From a virus: 54,143 nucleotides of DNA. Position 1 is the stretch's first letter. Each line of letters starts with the position of its first letter. The position numbers were made by a program, and so were the translations under genes. A model generated the notes under the pieces. It was not told where the DNA came from, ran no database searches, and worked only from the letters and a program-made list of their open reading frames with translations. Of the stretch, positions 1 through 6,453 are shown piece after piece. The stretch is taken from the IMG/VR virus record IMGVR_UViG_3300006750_000012, positions 1 through 54,143 of that record. One strand, written 5' to 3'.

Positions 1-48
1 TGCCGCACGGCTATCTGCCGGCCGGCGCAGCCCTCCCGCCCTCCCATC

Positions 49-77
49 ATTGTAGCACAAATCGCCCTCGCTGTCAA
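49..77 (-). promoter_or_regulatory. Leftward sigma-70-like promoter at the left edge
   Basis: On the minus strand TTGACA (77-72) and TACAAT (54-49) are separated by exactly 17 bases. Transcription would start near 42 and run out of the window, so the controlled gene is not visible. The spacer is GC-rich, unlike the phage promoters further right. A similar TTGACAGC sequence recurs on the minus strand at 1005. Confidence 0.5.
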
Positions 78-146
78 TACGTAATTTCCCCTATTAACTG
101 GTGCGATGCAGCATGATATAATTATCCCAGCGTAGAAAAACGCGCG

Positions 147-360
147 CAGCGCCAGCCAACATAGTATCAAACGGGAAGATTTTCTACGTGTGGACCTGGA
201 CAGTGTCAAGGCGGAAATTTTTCACTTGCGCAGCGCCAGCCACCATAGTATCAAACGGGAAGATTTTCTACGTGTGGAGCGCCAGCCACCATAGTATCAA
301 ACAGGAAATTTTCTACGTGTGGACCTGGACAGTGTCAAGGCGGAAATTTTTCACTTGCGC
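147..360. repeat. Compound tandem repeat, units A and B
   Basis: Unit A (about 45 bases: GCGCCAGCCA, then ATAGTATCAAAC(A/G)GGAA, then TTTTCTACGTGTGGA) occurs at 147-194, 231-278 and 279-323. Unit B (about 36 bases, starting CCTGGACAGTGTCAAGG) occurs at 195-230 and 324-360. The order is A-B-A-A-B. Unit A carries a variant of the AAACAGGAAA motif used as a ribosome binding site elsewhere in the window, followed by a GTG. The array looks like duplicated leader-plus-RBS modules; no convincing protein is encoded. Confidence 0.85.
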
Positions 361-383
361 CGCGGCCCTGGATTTGCTATAAT
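355..383 (+). promoter_or_regulatory. Rightward promoter P1a
   Basis: TTGCGC (355-360), 17-base spacer, TATAAT (378-383). The -35 box lies inside the last repeat unit. It is followed 50 bases downstream by a better promoter, giving tandem promoters before the gene at 518. Confidence 0.5.
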
Positions 384-433
384 ATTTTTATCAAGTGGGA
401 AGACACTCAGATTTCAAACGAGAAAATTCCCAC

Positions 434-462
434 TTGAAATGAAAGGCTTTTTGCCTTATAAT
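434..462 (+). promoter_or_regulatory. Rightward promoter P1b
   Basis: TTGAAA (434-439), 17-base spacer, TATAAT (457-462) followed by ATATA, the same architecture as the other phage promoters in the window. Predicted start near 469, giving a leader of about 50 bases for the gene at 518. Confidence 0.75.
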
Positions 463-517
463 ATATACATAATTTGAGAAATGGCTCAGATTTAACTTTT
501 TTAGCAGGAGAATGGAT

Positions 518-895
518 ATGACCGAAAAACGTTATACCGATGAGTTTGTAACGGAACTCCGTACCCGTTACACCGAAGCCGAAGGTTATGAGGCAGAGCA
601 GGCGGTTATCAAAGAGATCGCCAATGAGACGGACTTCACGGTTCCCCAGCTTCGTGCGAAGCTCGTAGCCGAGAAGGTCTACAACGCGAAGCCCACGGTT
701 CCCGCTGGTAAGCGTCGAGTTCGCAAGGCCGAACTGGTAACCCAGCTGGCAACGCTTGTTGGTGAGCCCGAAGAGACGGTCGAAACCTTTGAGAAGGCCA
801 ACGCAAAGGCCCTGGAGATCGTAGTTGGTCGCCTGCGCGCTTGGAAAGCGCGTGCCGAGGCTGCCGAGGCTGTCGAGGCTGTCGAAGCCCAGTAG
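518..895 (+). CDS. Small SANT/HTH-like DNA-binding protein, paralogue 1
   Basis: I do not recognise a named family. The protein (about 125 aa) has an N-terminal helical segment (residues 1-55, beginning TEKRYTDEF) with a YT-DE/IA/L pattern like Myb/SANT-type helix-turn-helix units, a KRRVRKAE linker and a C-terminal helical domain ending in an Ala/Glu-rich tail. The same two-part layout occurs at 1300-1701 and 25033-25401, and the N-terminal unit is repeated in 28138-28839. The ATG at 518 is preferred to 512 because AGCAGGAG lies 7 bases upstream. The gene is clearly GC-richer than its surroundings and has its own tandem promoters and terminator, so it is a monocistronic unit. A nucleoid-associated or regulatory role is an inference. 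Confidence 0.75.
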   Translation: MTEKRYTDEFVTELRTRYTEAEGYEAEQAVIKEIANETDFTVPQLRAKLVAEKVYNAKPTVPAGKRRVRKAELVTQLATLVGEPEETVETFEKANAKALEIVVGRLRAWKARAEAAEAVEAVEAQ

Positions 896-910
896 ACTGT
901 TCAAGTCGGA

Positions 911-936
911 GGAGCCCCGTTCAGGGGCTTCTTTTT
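911..936 (+). terminator. Rho-independent terminator after 518-895
   Basis: GAGCCCC, short loop, GGGGCTT, then CTTTTT. It sits 16 bases after the stop codon. Confidence 0.8.
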
Positions 937-975
937 GCGCGTAAAATGCTGCATTGCAGCAAAGCTGCACGCGCC

Positions 976-1005
976 AGTATACCACAGAGCCCTCCCCGCT
1001 GTCAA
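976..1005 (-). promoter_or_regulatory. Possible leftward antisense promoter
   Basis: Minus strand TTGACA (1005-1000), 18-base spacer, TATACT (981-976) preceded by TGG (extended -10). Transcription would run leftward through a GCAGC/GCTGC hairpin and antisense to the gene at 518. No leftward gene follows, so this could make an antisense RNA or be a decayed copy of the 49-77 promoter. Confidence 0.35.
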
Positions 1006-1028
1006 GTTACAAATTCCAATGGCCATAA

Positions 1029-1215
1029 AAAAGCCCCAATTAAGGGGCTTAATACCGCGCCTCCGCGCGGGGTTTTTAGGTCAAAAAAGGCAGTATTAGG
1101 CGAATTTAGACGAAAAAAGGCGCTAAAAGGGGTAATTTGGGGCAAAAAGGGGTAATTTGAGTAGTTTTTTACCCCTTTTACCCTGTAAATGGCGCGGAGG
1201 CGCCAAATTGTCGAC
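1029..1215. terminator. Convergent terminator/hairpin block
   Basis: Between the rightward gene at 518 and the leftward gene at 1300 there are stacked hairpins: AGCCCC/GGGGCTT (1030-1050), CCGCGC/GCGCGG followed by GGTTTTT (1053-1077), AAAAGGGGTAA direct repeats (near 1125 and 1145) with an inverted copy TTACCCCTTTTA (near 1169), and TGGCGC/GCGCCA (1190-1205). The block has no gene and most likely stops transcription from both sides. Confidence 0.6.
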
Positions 1216-1299
1216 TTGACAGCCTGGAGCGCCTCGAACTGAATAATTTTGATTCAAATTTAGCTTAGGTAGTCTATTTTTCAGCCCCTATTATTAGTT

Positions 1300-1701
1300 T
1301 CACTGTATTACTCTCATTCTAGTTCTAAGCATTTGAGACTTAATCTCACTAGTCTCTACTAAATCAGTAAGCGCACCTAGTGCTTCTTCTAATGTATTAT
1401 CCTGATCTTGTACTACTTCTCTTAATGTTATAAGTGTTTGTTTGGGAGTTTTATCTAATCCAGGAAGTTCGCAATCGTAGACCTTTTCTATATCAGAAAC
1501 AATCTCACTTTTCTTCTCTGGTACAGTCCCAAACTTAGTACGATACCCAGCCTTCTCATAGATTCCCATATTAGAAAGTTTCGCTATTACGGACTTTGGT
1601 GTACGGTTTAAATCTATACATAGTTGGTTAACTGTATCCATACTAGGATTAGCCTCATACTTTTCTACTATATACTTTTCGTCCCTCTTACTATACGCCA
1701 T
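1300..1701 (-). CDS. SANT/HTH-like DNA-binding protein, paralogue 2
   Basis: A 133-aa protein with an N-terminal helix-turn-helix-like unit (SKRDEKYIVEKYE, then CIDLNRTPKSVIAKL-GIYEKAGY, residues 3-55) and a C-terminal helical domain (TPKQTLITLREVV, about residues 85-120). The layout matches 518-895 and 25033-25401. The start is supported by AAGGA upstream of the ATG. It is the second gene of a leftward pair with 1776-2636. Likely a DNA-binding regulator; no enzymatic motif is visible. Confidence 0.75.
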   Translation of the reverse strand: MAYSKRDEKYIVEKYEANPSMDTVNQLCIDLNRTPKSVIAKLSNMGIYEKAGYRTKFGTVPEKKSEIVSDIEKVYDCELPGLDKTPKQTLITLREVVQDQDNTLEEALGALTDLVETSEIKSQMLRTRMRVIQ

Positions 1702-1736
1702 CTTTTTTCCTTATATCTGCTATAGTTGCCTGCATA

Positions 1737-1753
1737 CGCGCGAGAATCGCGCG
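1737..1753. other. Perfect GC hairpin between two leftward genes
   Basis: CGCGCGA, loop GAA, TCGCGCG: a 7-bp stem of pure GC character inside AT-rich DNA. It lies in the 74-base gap between the two minus-strand genes. There is no T-run, so it could be an RNA stability or processing element rather than a terminator. Confidence 0.5.
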
Positions 1754-1775
1754 CAATGGTGGCAATAATTCTATC

Positions 1776-2636
1776 CTATAATCTATTTTCATATTTTTCT
1801 AATCCATCCTTTATTTCATCGTATGCTTTTGGTATAGCATCCCAGTTTTCTGGGTCTAAAATCATTACGTCTATTTCTCTGTTATATAAGTGTGCAAGCC
1901 AACCCTGCAACATCATACATATAATAGGTTTTGGATAATCCTTAAACTCTTGTAATACTACCGGATACCCATTAATATTATAGTTGTATACATCCTTTTT
2001 TGGCACTTTGCGGCTGAAAGCCGCCATTCGCCATTCTCGTAATTCATAAGGACTATCGTAAAACTCATAGTAAGATAAGTCTTGACGTCTAAACTCCGGC
2101 AAGTCCACTAGTGCTTTACCTAGTAGTACTCCCAGCTTTTCATCCTCTAAACTCCAGTCTTCATATTGGATGCCTCGCGCATCCTTGAAAGCATATAGAA
2201 CAAATGGCGTTAACGCGCCAAACCTCCTAAAATCAGGATCTATCTGAGTACCTGCTAGGAGTGTGCTACGAGTAGCCTTAGCGAACATAACTATGATACT
2301 ACGCACGTCCTCCCCAGTCACAGTAACTGTAGTACTATTGTCACCTTCTCCAACTGCGAAGCTTACCTCATCCGGTAAACTATTGGCATCTTCTATTAAT
2401 CTACTAGCAAGATACTTTCCAGTTGAAGCATCCTTAGTTGGATTTAGGGTCTTACTTAGAATGTTCATCATCTTAAGACAGTCCAAATGTGTGAACTTAT
2501 CCTTAGCTTTCAACTTTCCATCTTCCAGTAAGATTTCCCGGCGATTAGTTAGTTCTCCAGCCTCATAAAGCCCGCCTCCGCGGGCAAAGTGGGGCTTGAT
2601 CCTCGGTGCAGATCCTGCTCCAAAGTTTATTTTCAT
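1776..2636 (-). CDS. Hypothetical protein, 286 aa
   Basis: I do not recognise this protein. It begins MKINFGAGSAPRIKPHFARG, a glycine-rich disordered start, followed by a mostly helical acidic body; there is no signal peptide, membrane segment or obvious catalytic motif. AAGGAAAA upstream of the ATG supports the start. It is the first gene of a leftward unit read from the promoter at 2886-2858 and preceded by a long stem-loop leader. Being with a DNA-binding paralogue downstream suggests an early or regulatory unit (inference). Confidence 0.7.
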   Translation of the reverse strand: MKINFGAGSAPRIKPHFARGGGLYEAGELTNRREILLEDGKLKAKDKFTHLDCLKMMNILSKTLNPTKDASTGKYLASRLIEDANSLPDEVSFAVGEGDNSTTVTVTGEDVRSIIVMFAKATRSTLLAGTQIDPDFRRFGALTPFVLYAFKDARGIQYEDWSLEDEKLGVLLGKALVDLPEFRRQDLSYYEFYDSPYELREWRMAAFSRKVPKKDVYNYNINGYPVVLQEFKDYPKPIICMMLQGWLAHLYNREIDVMILDPENWDAIPKAYDEIKDGLEKYENRL

Positions 2637-2730
2637 ATATTTTCCTTGATATTGTTATGAAATAACATTTCCCAGTTACACAGTGTAATTTATTTCTTAG
2701 TATAATTCAAATGCAATTGCCCTTAGAGGG

Positions 2731-2843
2731 GGAATGTACTGAAAATATACGCGAATTGAAACCGCCACTAGACGAAATTTATACACCTTCCGCAAGCTCC
2801 CGGAAAATTCCTAGTAACGAAATTCGTAATTTTCATACATTCC
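2731..2843. other. Long multi-segment stem-loop in divergent control region
   Basis: Nested perfect stems: GGAATGTA-(C bulge)-TGAAAA (2731-2745) pairs with TTTTCA-TACATTCC (2830-2843), 14 bp; CGAATT (2752-2757) with AATTCG (2821-2826); ACTAG (2767-2771) with CTAGT (2811-2815); TTCCG (2788-2792) with CGGAA (2801-2805). On the minus strand it begins about 8 bases after the predicted start of the transcript for 1776-2636, so it would form the 5' leader structure of that mRNA. It could also act as DNA. Confidence 0.7.
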
Positions 2844-2857
2844 TTCATGATATAAAT

Positions 2858-2886
2858 ATTATATCACACCTTTAGCATGATGTCAA
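2858..2886 (-). promoter_or_regulatory. Leftward sigma-70-like promoter
   Basis: Minus strand TTGACA (2886-2881), 17-base spacer, TATAAT (2863-2858). Start near 2851, about 215 bases before the ATG at 2636. The leader is filled by the 2731-2843 stem-loop. Confidence 0.8.
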
Positions 2887-2969
2887 TAACTTTTTTTGAG
2901 TGGGTGATATGATCTTGATGTCAAATACGCTATTCGTTTTAGTTACATAAAGGTATGAAAAATTTTTTC

Positions 2970-2998
2970 TTGACAAGTGATGGTAATTTTGATATAAT
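2970..2998 (+). promoter_or_regulatory. Rightward consensus promoter
   Basis: TTGACA (2970-2975), 17-base spacer, TATAAT (2993-2998). It drives the small membrane-protein run starting at 3021 and is divergent to the promoter at 2886. Confidence 0.88.
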
Positions 2999-3020
2999 AT
3001 AGTATGAAATGGAGAACTTT

Positions 3021-3275
3021 ATGAACAATAAACAACTACTTTGGATTTTTACTACTGGCTATTTTAGCGCATGGTTTATTTTTGGTATAAAAGTAGGCGT
3101 GTTCGCTCTAATAGCGCATACGTCTGGTGCATTAGCTTTGCATTACCTAAATATGAATCAGCAAGATAAGATAGAGGAATTGCGCAATGCGTTACATAAC
3201 GCAGTACGTGATGTGGAAGTAAAACAAGGCCAAGACATTTCAGCAGCTCTCGACAAAGACAATAGGTTAAATTAA
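3021..3275 (+). CDS. Small membrane protein
   Basis: About 84 aa. Start placed at the ATG at 3021 (MNNKQLLW) because GGAGAA lies just upstream and the predicted transcript starts near 3004. Residues 5-45 form one or two hydrophobic membrane segments, followed by a charged helical tail (QDKIEELRNALHNAVRD) that could be coiled coil. First gene of a run of short membrane proteins. No family recognised; membrane-associated takeover proteins are a plausible role. Confidence 0.65.
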   Translation: MNNKQLLWIFTTGYFSAWFIFGIKVGVFALIAHTSGALALHYLNMNQQDKIEELRNALHNAVRDVEVKQGQDISAALDKDNRLN

Positions 3276-3475
3276 TGTTGACTAGAAAGCATTTTTTCAA
3301 CGATCGCGTGCATAGTCTTTTCTTACCTTATCTTTGGAAGTATCGTGTCTGGCGTGATCGTTGGATTATCAATCACCGTATTATTACACCTTGTATAGAT
3401 ATACTTAGGATGATAATGCTTGCCGTTGCTATCGGCTGGTTACTAGCCATGGCAGGTAAAGTTTCGGCTGGTTAA
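3275..3475 (+). CDS. Small membrane protein, 66 aa
   Basis: Follows the previous gene directly (ATG overlaps the upstream stop region). The N-terminal half is basic and aromatic; residues 40-62 (IDILRMIMLAVAIGWLLAMAG) form one membrane segment. Function unknown. Confidence 0.55.
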   Translation: MLTRKHFFNDRVHSLFLPYLWKYRVWRDRWIINHRIITPCIDILRMIMLAVAIGWLLAMAGKVSAG

Positions 3476-3570
3476 TACTTGGAGGACTGTAGCTGGACGA
3501 TACATAGTTCTAAAGCAGTGTGGATGAAAGTAGGTTTGGACACTATACGTCCTACAATGAGAGGAATAAT

Positions 3571-3696
3571 ATGGATACAGCGATATATGTCATCGGAGGT
3601 ATAATTGTTGTGGTAGCAATTTTTCTATTCTTAACGGGTAGAGACAACAATCCTATTGATGACTGGTTTAATTGGGAAAATAAGAAGGATAAATAA
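3571..3696 (+). CDS. Mini membrane protein, 41 aa
   Basis: MDTAIYVIGGIIVVVAIFLF: an N-terminal membrane anchor, then a polar acidic tail ending NWENKKDK. AGAGGAA lies upstream at a good distance, and the stop overlaps the next ATG (TAATG), so the pair is translationally coupled. Function unknown. Confidence 0.55.
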   Translation: MDTAIYVIGGIIVVVAIFLFLTGRDNNPIDDWFNWENKKDK

Positions 3697-3797
3697 TGAG
3701 TAGAATAACAGAAAAACGCTTATGGGTTAACCCCAGTACTAGTGCGGACGTAAATTGGTACGCTGGCCACGGCCAGTATTTATACGAAGGGGAATGA
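3696..3797 (+). CDS. Tiny ORF, 33 aa, coupled
   Basis: Starts inside the TAATG overlap with the previous gene and ends 1 base before the porin ATG. Polar sequence (begins MSRITEKRLWVNPSTSADVN) with no membrane segment. Its tight packing suggests it is translated; function unknown. Confidence 0.4.
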   Translation: MSRITEKRLWVNPSTSADVNWYAGHGQYLYEGE

Positions 3798-3798
3798 C

Positions 3799-4452
3799 AT
3801 GCGACACATTTGGAGTATAGCAGCAGTAATTGTTTTGGCGGCAGCGGCGGTAATTGCGCAGGCCGAGGTGACTGGCAATATCGGTTGGGATAGTGACTAC
3901 GTTTTCCGTGGCGTACCGCAGAGTGAATCGTCGGCCAGCGGTGGCATCGACTGGGAAGGCGATTCAGGTTTCTACCTGGGTACCTGGGCCGCAGATGTTG
4001 GTGATGGTCTGGAAATCGATTACTACGGTGGCTGGGGGGCCGAAACCGATAGTGGTTTCAGTTATTCCGTCGGCTACACGCTGTATGACTATACCGGCGA
4101 CTTCGATGAGGAATACCAGGAAGTTAATCTGGGTGTCGGCTTTGGTTGGCTCTCGCTGGATATTTCCATAGGTGAATGGGACGGCGACGGGGACGGCGAC
4201 GACTACACCAACTACGAACTAACCGCTGAACGCAATGGCTTCTTCGTAACGCTTGGCAGTTGGGGTGACGACTTTGACGCCGATTACCTCAAGCTGGGTT
4301 ACGCCACCGAGATCGCCGGCATAGATGTGACTAGTTACTACGTGTACAGCAACGCAGCCTTCATTTACGGCAGCGACTCGAACGTGGTCGTTCAGGTCAG
4401 CAAGAGTTTCTCTTTCGAGCAGGTTGCAGATGCTTTTAACGGCACCGAGTAA
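3799..4452 (+). CDS. TorF-family putative outer-membrane porin
   Basis: A 217-aa protein with a signal peptide (hydrophobic residues 5-20, cleavage likely after AQA-E) and an alternating beta-barrel pattern. The start of the mature part (VTGNIGWDSDYVFRGV) is the hallmark of the TorF/Gcw_chp family of gammaproteobacterial outer-membrane proteins (TIGR02001). The family is normally chromosomal and uncharacterised; some members sit with transport or oxidoreductase genes. The gene is strikingly GC-rich compared with the AT-rich genes on both sides, which points to recent acquisition from a host. GAAGGGGAA upstream supports the start. In a phage it could change surface permeability or mask receptors (inference). 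Confidence 0.85.
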   Translation: MRHIWSIAAVIVLAAAAVIAQAEVTGNIGWDSDYVFRGVPQSESSASGGIDWEGDSGFYLGTWAADVGDGLEIDYYGGWGAETDSGFSYSVGYTLYDYTGDFDEEYQEVNLGVGFGWLSLDISIGEWDGDGDGDDYTNYELTAERNGFFVTLGSWGDDFDADYLKLGYATEIAGIDVTSYYVYSNAAFIYGSDSNVVVQVSKSFSFEQVADAFNGTE

Positions 4453-4484
4453 CGCTTTACGAGCCAGCAAATGGAAAAAATATT

Positions 4485-4934
4485 ATGAAGATATTCCGTT
4501 GGAATAATCCTTATGGTAAATATGCAGTAGTTGCATTTGTAGTTGCATTTGCATTACTATATGTACGTGAGTGTCAGGCCGATGTATGGTTTCAAGCAGG
4601 ATATGGGACTGAAAACAGTTTTAACTTGCTGGAGCCAAAGAACTTGGCTATTGAAGGAGCTTATGTATATAAAGACGATTGGGAAGTGGCTACGGGGTAT
4701 AGTAATATGTGGTATCTTAGTGGTACTCGTGTAGTTAATTACCGATCTTTATTCCTTAACCTAGGATTAGGAGTAAATGAAACTAATGAAAACTTGCCTA
4801 AGTGGTGGAATTTTAGTTTAGGCGCAGGTTTCAATATAAAGAAGTGTAGAGTACAATTCCGACACTTTAGTAATGCAGGAATTGAAAAGCCTAATAGAGG
4901 TGAAAATTGGATACTATGGGGATGTAAAATATGA
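4485..4934 (+). CDS. PagL-like lipid A 3-O-deacylase
   Basis: A 149-aa protein with a hydrophobic N-terminus (residues 13-28) acting as signal peptide, cleaved near CQA-DV, and a beta-strand-rich body. Near the C-terminus it carries RHFSNAGIEKPNRGEN. This matches the PagL signature H-x-S-N-A-(G/x)I-x-x-PN-x-G, whose His and Ser are the catalytic residues of lipid A deacylases in the outer membrane. Size matches PagL (about 150 aa). The gene follows the TorF-like porin, so two outer-membrane proteins are encoded together. Deacylating lipid A would remodel host LPS, possibly to block superinfection or dampen recognition (inference). Confidence 0.8.
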   Translation: MKIFRWNNPYGKYAVVAFVVAFALLYVRECQADVWFQAGYGTENSFNLLEPKNLAIEGAYVYKDDWEVATGYSNMWYLSGTRVVNYRSLFLNLGLGVNETNENLPKWWNFSLGAGFNIKKCRVQFRHFSNAGIEKPNRGENWILWGCKI

Positions 4935-5050
4935 TTGATAAATTAAAAGAACAGTGGACTTGGCTAGAAACTGTTCTAAGGTATAATCTATGGAAGACCG
5001 TAGGTGGAAGTAGCGTAGTTGGATTTATTGTTAATTGGTTGATAATATAA
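4931..5050 (+). CDS. Mini protein with C-terminal membrane segment, 39 aa
   Basis: Overlaps the PagL-like gene by ATGA and the next gene by TAATG. N-terminal amphipathic part (MIDKLKEQWTWLETVL), then VGGSSVVGFIVNWLII as a membrane segment. The coupling on both sides argues that it is translated. Function unknown. Confidence 0.5.
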   Translation: MIDKLKEQWTWLETVLRYNLWKTVGGSSVVGFIVNWLII

Positions 5051-5328
5051 TGCAGCCCTGGATAATAGCAACAATAATGATGTGGGCAGGTATTATACTA
5101 GTATGCTCTAGCTGGTTTTTACTAAGTGTAACAGCTGGTTTAATTACAGTGGGTACAATATTCGGACTCTTACTCTTAACTTTTGGATTTAAGACCTTAA
5201 ACAGATTAGAATTTGAAGCCCAATTGCAAGAGGCAAATACAGGATACGAAATCGGACCAGAAGATGTTGAAAAATACTCTGATCTAACTCCCGAACAGCG
5301 CGAAAAGTCTGACTTGAATTCTGAATAA
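5050..5328 (+). CDS. Small two-helix membrane protein
   Basis: About 92 aa from the ATG at 5050 (MQPWIIATIMMWAG). Two adjacent membrane helices (residues 4-50), then an acidic soluble tail. It resembles small phage membrane proteins in layout only. The gene ends just before a promoter, so it closes the 3021-5328 unit. Confidence 0.6.
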   Translation: MQPWIIATIMMWAGIILVCSSWFLLSVTAGLITVGTIFGLLLLTFGFKTLNRLEFEAQLQEANTGYEIGPEDVEKYSDLTPEQREKSDLNSE

Positions 5329-5342
5329 AAATTTCCTATAAT
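5314..5342 (+). promoter_or_regulatory. Rightward promoter
   Basis: TTGAAT (5314-5319), 17-base spacer, TATAAT (5337-5342) followed by ATATATA. The -35 box overlaps the end of the preceding gene. Start near 5349. Confidence 0.8.
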
Positions 5343-5387
5343 ATATATACTGATTGAGAAGATTTAAATTCAAATATTGAGGTATAT

Positions 5388-5759
5388 ATGAAAGACCAGA
5401 ATGAAATCAAGCGCCTTCGCGCTGTCATTAGTGCAGCTCTAGCTAAAGAAGGTTATGAGTGCGAATTAGGTAATTGGACGTACACCGATAATCAGGCGTG
5501 GTTCAAAGTGAACATTCTCAGTGCCGGACAGGAAGCTAAAGAGATTGAAAACTGGAACCGATACTGTTTTAAGTTCGGTTTGCGACCTGAAGACTTTGGT
5601 GCTCGCTTTATGTACGACATGGAAGAGTATCAAGTTACTGGAATTCGACCACGAGCACGTAAGTATCCTATCGCTTGTGTACGTCTGAGCGACAGCCACA
5701 CTGATACTGTTTTCCCTGCTAGCACGTTTCGTGCTGGTCGCATGAAGGAGACAGTATAG
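5388..5759 (+). CDS. Hypothetical protein, 123 aa
   Basis: Soluble, mixed alpha/beta, no recognised motif. The N-terminus (KRLRAVISAALAKEGYECE) looks like a helical cap; the centre (FGLRPEDFGARF) is moderately conserved-looking. It has its own promoter and GAGGTATAT upstream of the ATG. Confidence 0.65.
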   Translation: MKDQNEIKRLRAVISAALAKEGYECELGNWTYTDNQAWFKVNILSAGQEAKEIENWNRYCFKFGLRPEDFGARFMYDMEEYQVTGIRPRARKYPIACVRLSDSHTDTVFPASTFRAGRMKETV

Positions 5760-5824
5760 TCCTGAACCTAAAAGAAACTCGAACCCTTCGCGCATTAATT
5801 GCCTGGCTCCGCCAGCAATCAACA

Positions 5825-6358
5825 ATGCTCGGCTACCTGCTGGCAATCCTAATTACATATTTTGGCTGGATAGGCCGCACTGAGCGAAATATTACAGCAG
5901 AAGAAGGGCTGGGTTATATTTTGGGAATTGTGGGCGCCTCACTTATGGCAGCGCTCTTACTATACCCATTACGAAAGCGTGTCCGCTTCCTGCGCTTTCT
6001 TGGTACAACCAAGCGCTGGTTTTTCTGGCACATGGTATTGGGCATCATTGGCCCGATACTAATTCTGTTTCACAGTAATTTTGCCCTGGGCTCCCTGAAC
6101 TCACGTATCTCTCTATATTGCATGTTATTGGTTTCTGGCAGCGGCCTGATTGGACGATATCTTTACTCACATATACATAACGGATTGTATGGTCGCAAGA
6201 CAACTTTACGTTCGCTAACCAAAAAGGAGCAACGTAATATCGCCAATCTGTACCTGTTTGAACGACTCTTTTCTTTCTGGCACATATTGCATTTACCATT
6301 CTTCTTAATGTTTTGTATTTCTACCATCGTTCACATCTTAGCGGTTCATATGTACTGA
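5825..6358 (+). CDS. His-rich membrane protein, cytochrome b/ferric reductase-like
   Basis: 177 aa with about five membrane helices. Histidines recur at helix positions suited to heme ligation: FFWHMVLG, LILFHSNF, YSHIHNGLYGRK, SFWHILHLP and TIVHILAVH. This resembles the membrane domain of b-type cytochromes/ferric reductase-like proteins, without the flavin domain. The ATG at 5825 has no ribosome binding site; an in-frame CTG at 5762 lies 11 bases after GAAGGAG and would add NLKETRTLRALIAWLRQQST, which reads like real protein. The true start may therefore be CTG, or the gene may be an acquired host fragment. GC content is slightly above its neighbours. Confidence 0.65.
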   Translation: MLGYLLAILITYFGWIGRTERNITAEEGLGYILGIVGASLMAALLLYPLRKRVRFLRFLGTTKRWFFWHMVLGIIGPILILFHSNFALGSLNSRISLYCMLLVSGSGLIGRYLYSHIHNGLYGRKTTLRSLTKKEQRNIANLYLFERLFSFWHILHLPFFLMFCISTIVHILAVHMY

Positions 6359-6418
6359 CCTGAAAGTGTTGCAGCTCGAACATAAGGCGAATATGCAGAT
6401 AGAATAAAAAAATCTGAC

Positions 6419-6447
6419 TTGATTCCCGAGTCAAAGTGTGAGATAAT
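6419..6447 (+). promoter_or_regulatory. Promoter of structured RNA 1
   Basis: TTGATT (6419-6424), 17-base spacer, GATAAT (6442-6447) then ATATATA; predicted start at the ATGGGAAAACAA near 6454. No protein of normal length follows before 6996; the transcript is the structured RNA. Confidence 0.8.
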
Positions 6448-6453
6448 ATATAT

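Noticed and set aside
188-382. GTG-started open frame across the left repeats
   Set aside because: It consists of translated repeat units (same peptide repeated) and has no independent support.
407-985. 192-aa minus-strand open frame
   Set aside because: Antisense shadow of the GC-rich gene at 518; no RBS.
1029-1210. Replication origin by AAAAGGGG repeats
   Set aside because: Repeats are few and placed between convergent genes; terminator function explains them.
3893-4171. Alternative frame inside the TorF gene
   Set aside because: Shadow of a GC-rich gene; signal peptide and family match are in the other frame.
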